From assembly GCF_000721935.1 (NCBI RefSeq), contig NZ_KL585423.1, positions 178,311 through 185,236 on the forward strand: a stretch of DNA of 6,926 bases, given 5' to 3'. Position 1 is the stretch's first letter, and the number at the start of each line of letters is the position of its first letter. Shown here in pieces: positions 5,206 through 6,926 of this stretch. The notes beneath the pieces are model-generated. The model ran no database searches and was not told the origin of the DNA. It worked only from the letters and a program-made list of their open reading frames with translations. This DNA is from Streptomyces sp. NRRL WC-3549 (GTDB lineage: Bacteria > Actinomycetota > Actinomycetes > Streptomycetales > Streptomycetaceae). The translations under genes and the position numbers were made by a program.

Positions 5206-6009
5206 TCACCGCCGACCCGCGCTCGCCGCCACGCGGATCGCCAGCTCCGCCGCCGCCAGGCCGTCGACCGGCGCCTGATCGGGGAGCCCAGGCACGCACA
5301 CCGTCCGGCCGTCCTCCAGTGCGGCCAGCGAGGCATCGATCACCTGAGCCACGGGCATCCCGCCCTCCTCGTGCACGGACTCCTCACGTCCGCCGACGGG
5401 CTCCTCGCCGCGCGAGCGGTGGAACTCGGTGGCGGTCAGGCCGGGGCACAGCACCTGGAGACGCAGCGGCGAGCCGGACAGTTCGGCGGCGAGGGTACGG
5501 GTGAAGGTGACCACGTATCCCTTGGTGCCCCCGTACACGGCACGCTCGGGCAGCGGATGCGGCGGAAGCGCTCCGGCGAAGGCCAGCTGGGAGGCCACGT
5601 TCACCACCGTGCCCCGACCCTGCCGGAGCATGACCGGGACCACCGCGTGCGCCAGTGTGGTCACGGCGAGCACGTTGACGTGCAGGACCTTCGCCATCAG
5701 CGGGGGTTCCAACTCGGCGAAGGGGCCGTACCCGTTGATCCCGGCGTTGTTGAGCAGGAAGCCGATGTCGCCCTGCCCCGCCCGCTCCGCCACAGGGGCC
5801 AGGCCGCCGGGGTCCGACAGGTCGGCAACCAGGGTCTCCACAGCCGTCCCGGTCTCCTCGCGCAGCCGTGCCGCCAGGGCGTCGAGCCGGTGCTCCCTCC
5901 GGGCCACCAGGACGGTGTCCCAGCCCCTGGCTGCCAACCGCGCCGCGTAGGCTGCTCCGATGCCCGAGGAGGCTCCCGTGACCAGCGCCTTGCCCTGCTG
6001 TACGCCCAT
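5206..6009 (-). CDS. Short-chain dehydrogenase/reductase (SDR), classical type
   Basis: A predicted cytosolic NAD(P)H-dependent oxidoreductase of 267 aa with a Rossmann fold. The cofactor-binding glycine motif TGASSGIG is at 11-18. Arg37-Arg38 after the second strand (VLVARREHRL) favour NADP(H) over NAD(H). DL (63-64) precedes the adenine-ring pocket, and NNAG is at 87-90. The catalytic tetrad is Asn112, Ser140, Tyr159 and Lys163 (YGGTK), followed by the PG motif at 189-190 and TATEF at 192-196. The Ser-Tyr spacing is 19 residues rather than the usual 12-14, owing to an extra proline-rich piece (ALPPHPLPER) beside the active site. The start is supported by AGGAG at 6-nt spacing. A minus-strand TAGCGT (6045-6040) is a possible -10 without a good -35. 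The substrate cannot be read from sequence; close relatives are annotated only as general SDR oxidoreductases. It stands alone, convergent with the membrane protein gene and divergent from the methyltransferase gene. Confidence 0.93.
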   Translation of the reverse strand: MGVQQGKALVTGASSGIGAAYAARLAARGWDTVLVARREHRLDALAARLREETGTAVETLVADLSDPGGLAPVAERAGQGDIGFLLNNAGINGYGPFAELEPPLMAKVLHVNVLAVTTLAHAVVPVMLRQGRGTVVNVASQLAFAGALPPHPLPERAVYGGTKGYVVTFTRTLAAELSGSPLRLQVLCPGLTATEFHRSRGEEPVGGREESVHEEGGMPVAQVIDASLAALEDGRTVCVPGLPDQAPVDGLAAAELAIRVAASAGRR

Positions 6010-6300
6010 TTCCGTCTCCTGTTCCCTGTCTCCGACATCACGCTACAAGGGGCGGCACGTGTACCCATCGACGCCCGGCACGGGCGGGCGGCCCGGTCTC
6101 CCGTACTCCGACTGCGGCTTCCGGGGCGTCGCACACACGTGATCACTGACGCGTAAGGCCGAGGGTTGCGGGCAGCCGCCGGGCCAGGCTTCCCGTCCGA
6201 GCGGCTCGGTCGCCCCGCGGCGACGGCGCGGGCCGGGGCGGGTACCGCGGCGCGCACCGGGGCTGGTGGCGCAGCCCAAGCTTCTGATGGACTCACCCCC
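6010..6300. other. Divergent intergenic region between SDR and methyltransferase genes
   Basis: This is 291 bases without a credible gene. The left part holds the SDR leader: AGGAG (minus, about 6020-6016) and a weak -10 candidate TAGCGT (6045-6040). An isolated 8-bp palindrome GTGATCAC is at 6139-6146. The right part is very GC-rich and folds into tandem hairpins. No convincing promoter for the methyltransferase gene is visible, and its Shine-Dalgarno is poor (TGATGG about 10 nt before the ATG). Confidence 0.5.
6197..6224 (+). other. Tandem overlapping hairpins upstream of the methyltransferase gene
   Basis: CCGAG (6197-6201)/CTCGG (6205-6209) with loop CGG is followed at once by GTCGCC (6209-6214)/GGCGAC (6219-6224) with loop CCGC. 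The two share base 6209, so both cannot form fully at the same time. They lie about 77 nt before the methyltransferase start, possibly in its leader RNA. Short GC stems are frequent in this genome, so function is uncertain. Confidence 0.25.
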
Positions 6301-6926
6301 ATGAGCTTGCTCCCCCGCGTCTTCCGAGCGCTTGAGCGTTTTCATGCCGGCCGCCCCTGGGACCACAACGCCCACTACCACCGCTGGATCCTGCGGCAAC
6401 TCCCCAGGCGCTTCGGGAGCGCCCTGGACGTGGGATGCGGAACCGGTGACCTCGCCAGGCTCCTGTCCTCGCGGGCCGAGCGGGTACACGGTGTCGATGC
6501 CGACCCCGCCGTCCTGGCTCACGCGCGGCAGCTGACGCCTCTTGGCACCTCGGTGACTTTCACCCTCGGCGATGCGTTGAGCGAGATACCGCCCGGCCCG
6601 TACGACGTCATCACCTGTGTCGCCGCCGTCCACCACATGCCGTTCAGCGAAGCCCTCACCCACTTCCGTCGGTACCTGGCTCCCGGTGGGACCTTGGTCG
6701 TCGTGGGCCTGGCCCGCCGGGCCTCCGGGAGCGATCTACTGATCGACACGGTCGCCATTCCGTCGAACGTCGCCATGGCCTGGATCAAGAACAGGGGCCG
6801 TAAGGTGCCCCTTCCCTCGTCGATGACCGCCCCGACGCGGCCCGCGACCATGGCTTTCCCCGACATCGTCCGCGACGCGCGCCGGGCACTGCCCGGCGCC
6901 CGACTACGCCGGCGGCTCTTCTGGCG
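6301..6926 (+). CDS. Class I SAM-dependent methyltransferase, 3' end beyond the window
   Basis: A partial gene: 208 codons are read with no stop before the window edge. The Rossmann-type methyltransferase motifs are in order. Motif I is ALDVGCGTGDLA (41-52), the glycine-rich SAM loop. The acidic residue ending the second strand is Asp66 (VHGVDADP). Asp91 in TLGDAL contacts the adenine in this family. The fourth strand is YDVITCVAAVHHMP (101-114), and LAPGGTLVVVGL (126-137) is the fifth-strand region. This is the Methyltransf_11/25 type that acts on small molecules, lipids or quinone-like substrates; the acceptor is not predictable. The ATG at 6301 is chosen because it lies about 40 residues before motif I, a normal distance, and no better in-frame start is seen; the Shine-Dalgarno is weak. 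Codon choice looks looser than in metE, with CTT, CGT, TTT, CAT, ATA, ATT and CTA all present, which may reflect low expression or a different origin. Confidence 0.9.
   Translation, partial: MSLLPRVFRALERFHAGRPWDHNAHYHRWILRQLPRRFGSALDVGCGTGDLARLLSSRAERVHGVDADPAVLAHARQLTPLGTSVTFTLGDALSEIPPGPYDVITCVAAVHHMPFSEALTHFRRYLAPGGTLVVVGLARRASGSDLLIDTVAIPSNVAMAWIKNRGRKVPLPSSMTAPTRPATMAFPDIVRDARRALPGARLRRRLFW

Noticed and set aside
6139..6146. Palindrome GTGATCAC
   Set aside because: Only 8 bp with no extension or second copy nearby, so it cannot be called an operator.
1..6926. Search for tRNA, rRNA, CRISPR, insertion sequences and attachment sites
   Set aside because: No cloverleaf, regular repeat-spacer pattern, transposase or terminal inverted repeats were seen on either strand.

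Overview
The window is very GC-rich chromosomal DNA with strong G/C at third codon positions, mostly weak A/T-poor promoters, GTG as well as ATG starts, and G+C hairpins without U-tracts in place of classical terminators. This fits a high-GC actinomycete, most likely Streptomyces or a close relative. I see no mobile element, tRNA, rRNA or CRISPR array, and it reads as ordinary chromosomal DNA.

Layout. (1) At 45-635 (minus) is a TetR-family repressor gene, with a small dyad just upstream of its start. (2) At 636-1284 is a 649-base gene-free stretch. Its right-hand two thirds hold a clear cobalamin riboswitch aptamer (about 911-1112) and an expression platform of about 170 nt. The platform ends in a hairpin that can hide the Shine-Dalgarno of the next gene. 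(3) At 1285-3603 (plus) is metE, cobalamin-independent methionine synthase, with every zinc and homocysteine ligand I could check in place. A long U-less terminator hairpin follows. (4) At 3706-4467 (minus) is an unrecognised tryptophan-rich 253-aa protein, convergent with metE. (5) At 4581-4967 (plus) is a small three-helix membrane protein, divergent from gene 4 across 113 bp that carry a good promoter for gene 4 and a possible near-leaderless promoter for gene 5. (6) At 5206-6009 (minus) is a classical short-chain dehydrogenase/reductase, convergent with gene 5 and separated from it by a 9-bp perfect hairpin. (7) From 6301 to the window end (plus) is a class I SAM-dependent methyltransferase, cut by the window edge.

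How the parts relate. The only tight functional unit is riboswitch plus metE. When cobalamin is plentiful the RNA binds it and metE is expected to be turned down, presumably because a B12-dependent MetH elsewhere can supply methionine; MetH is not in this window. The other genes are singletons in alternating orientations, so no operon is visible and shared function cannot be argued from position. I found no convincing new multi-gene system. The points most worth a second look are the metE expression platform, the unknown CDCHWG/Trp-rich protein, the overlapping divergent promoters at 4519-4584, and an active-site insertion in the SDR.
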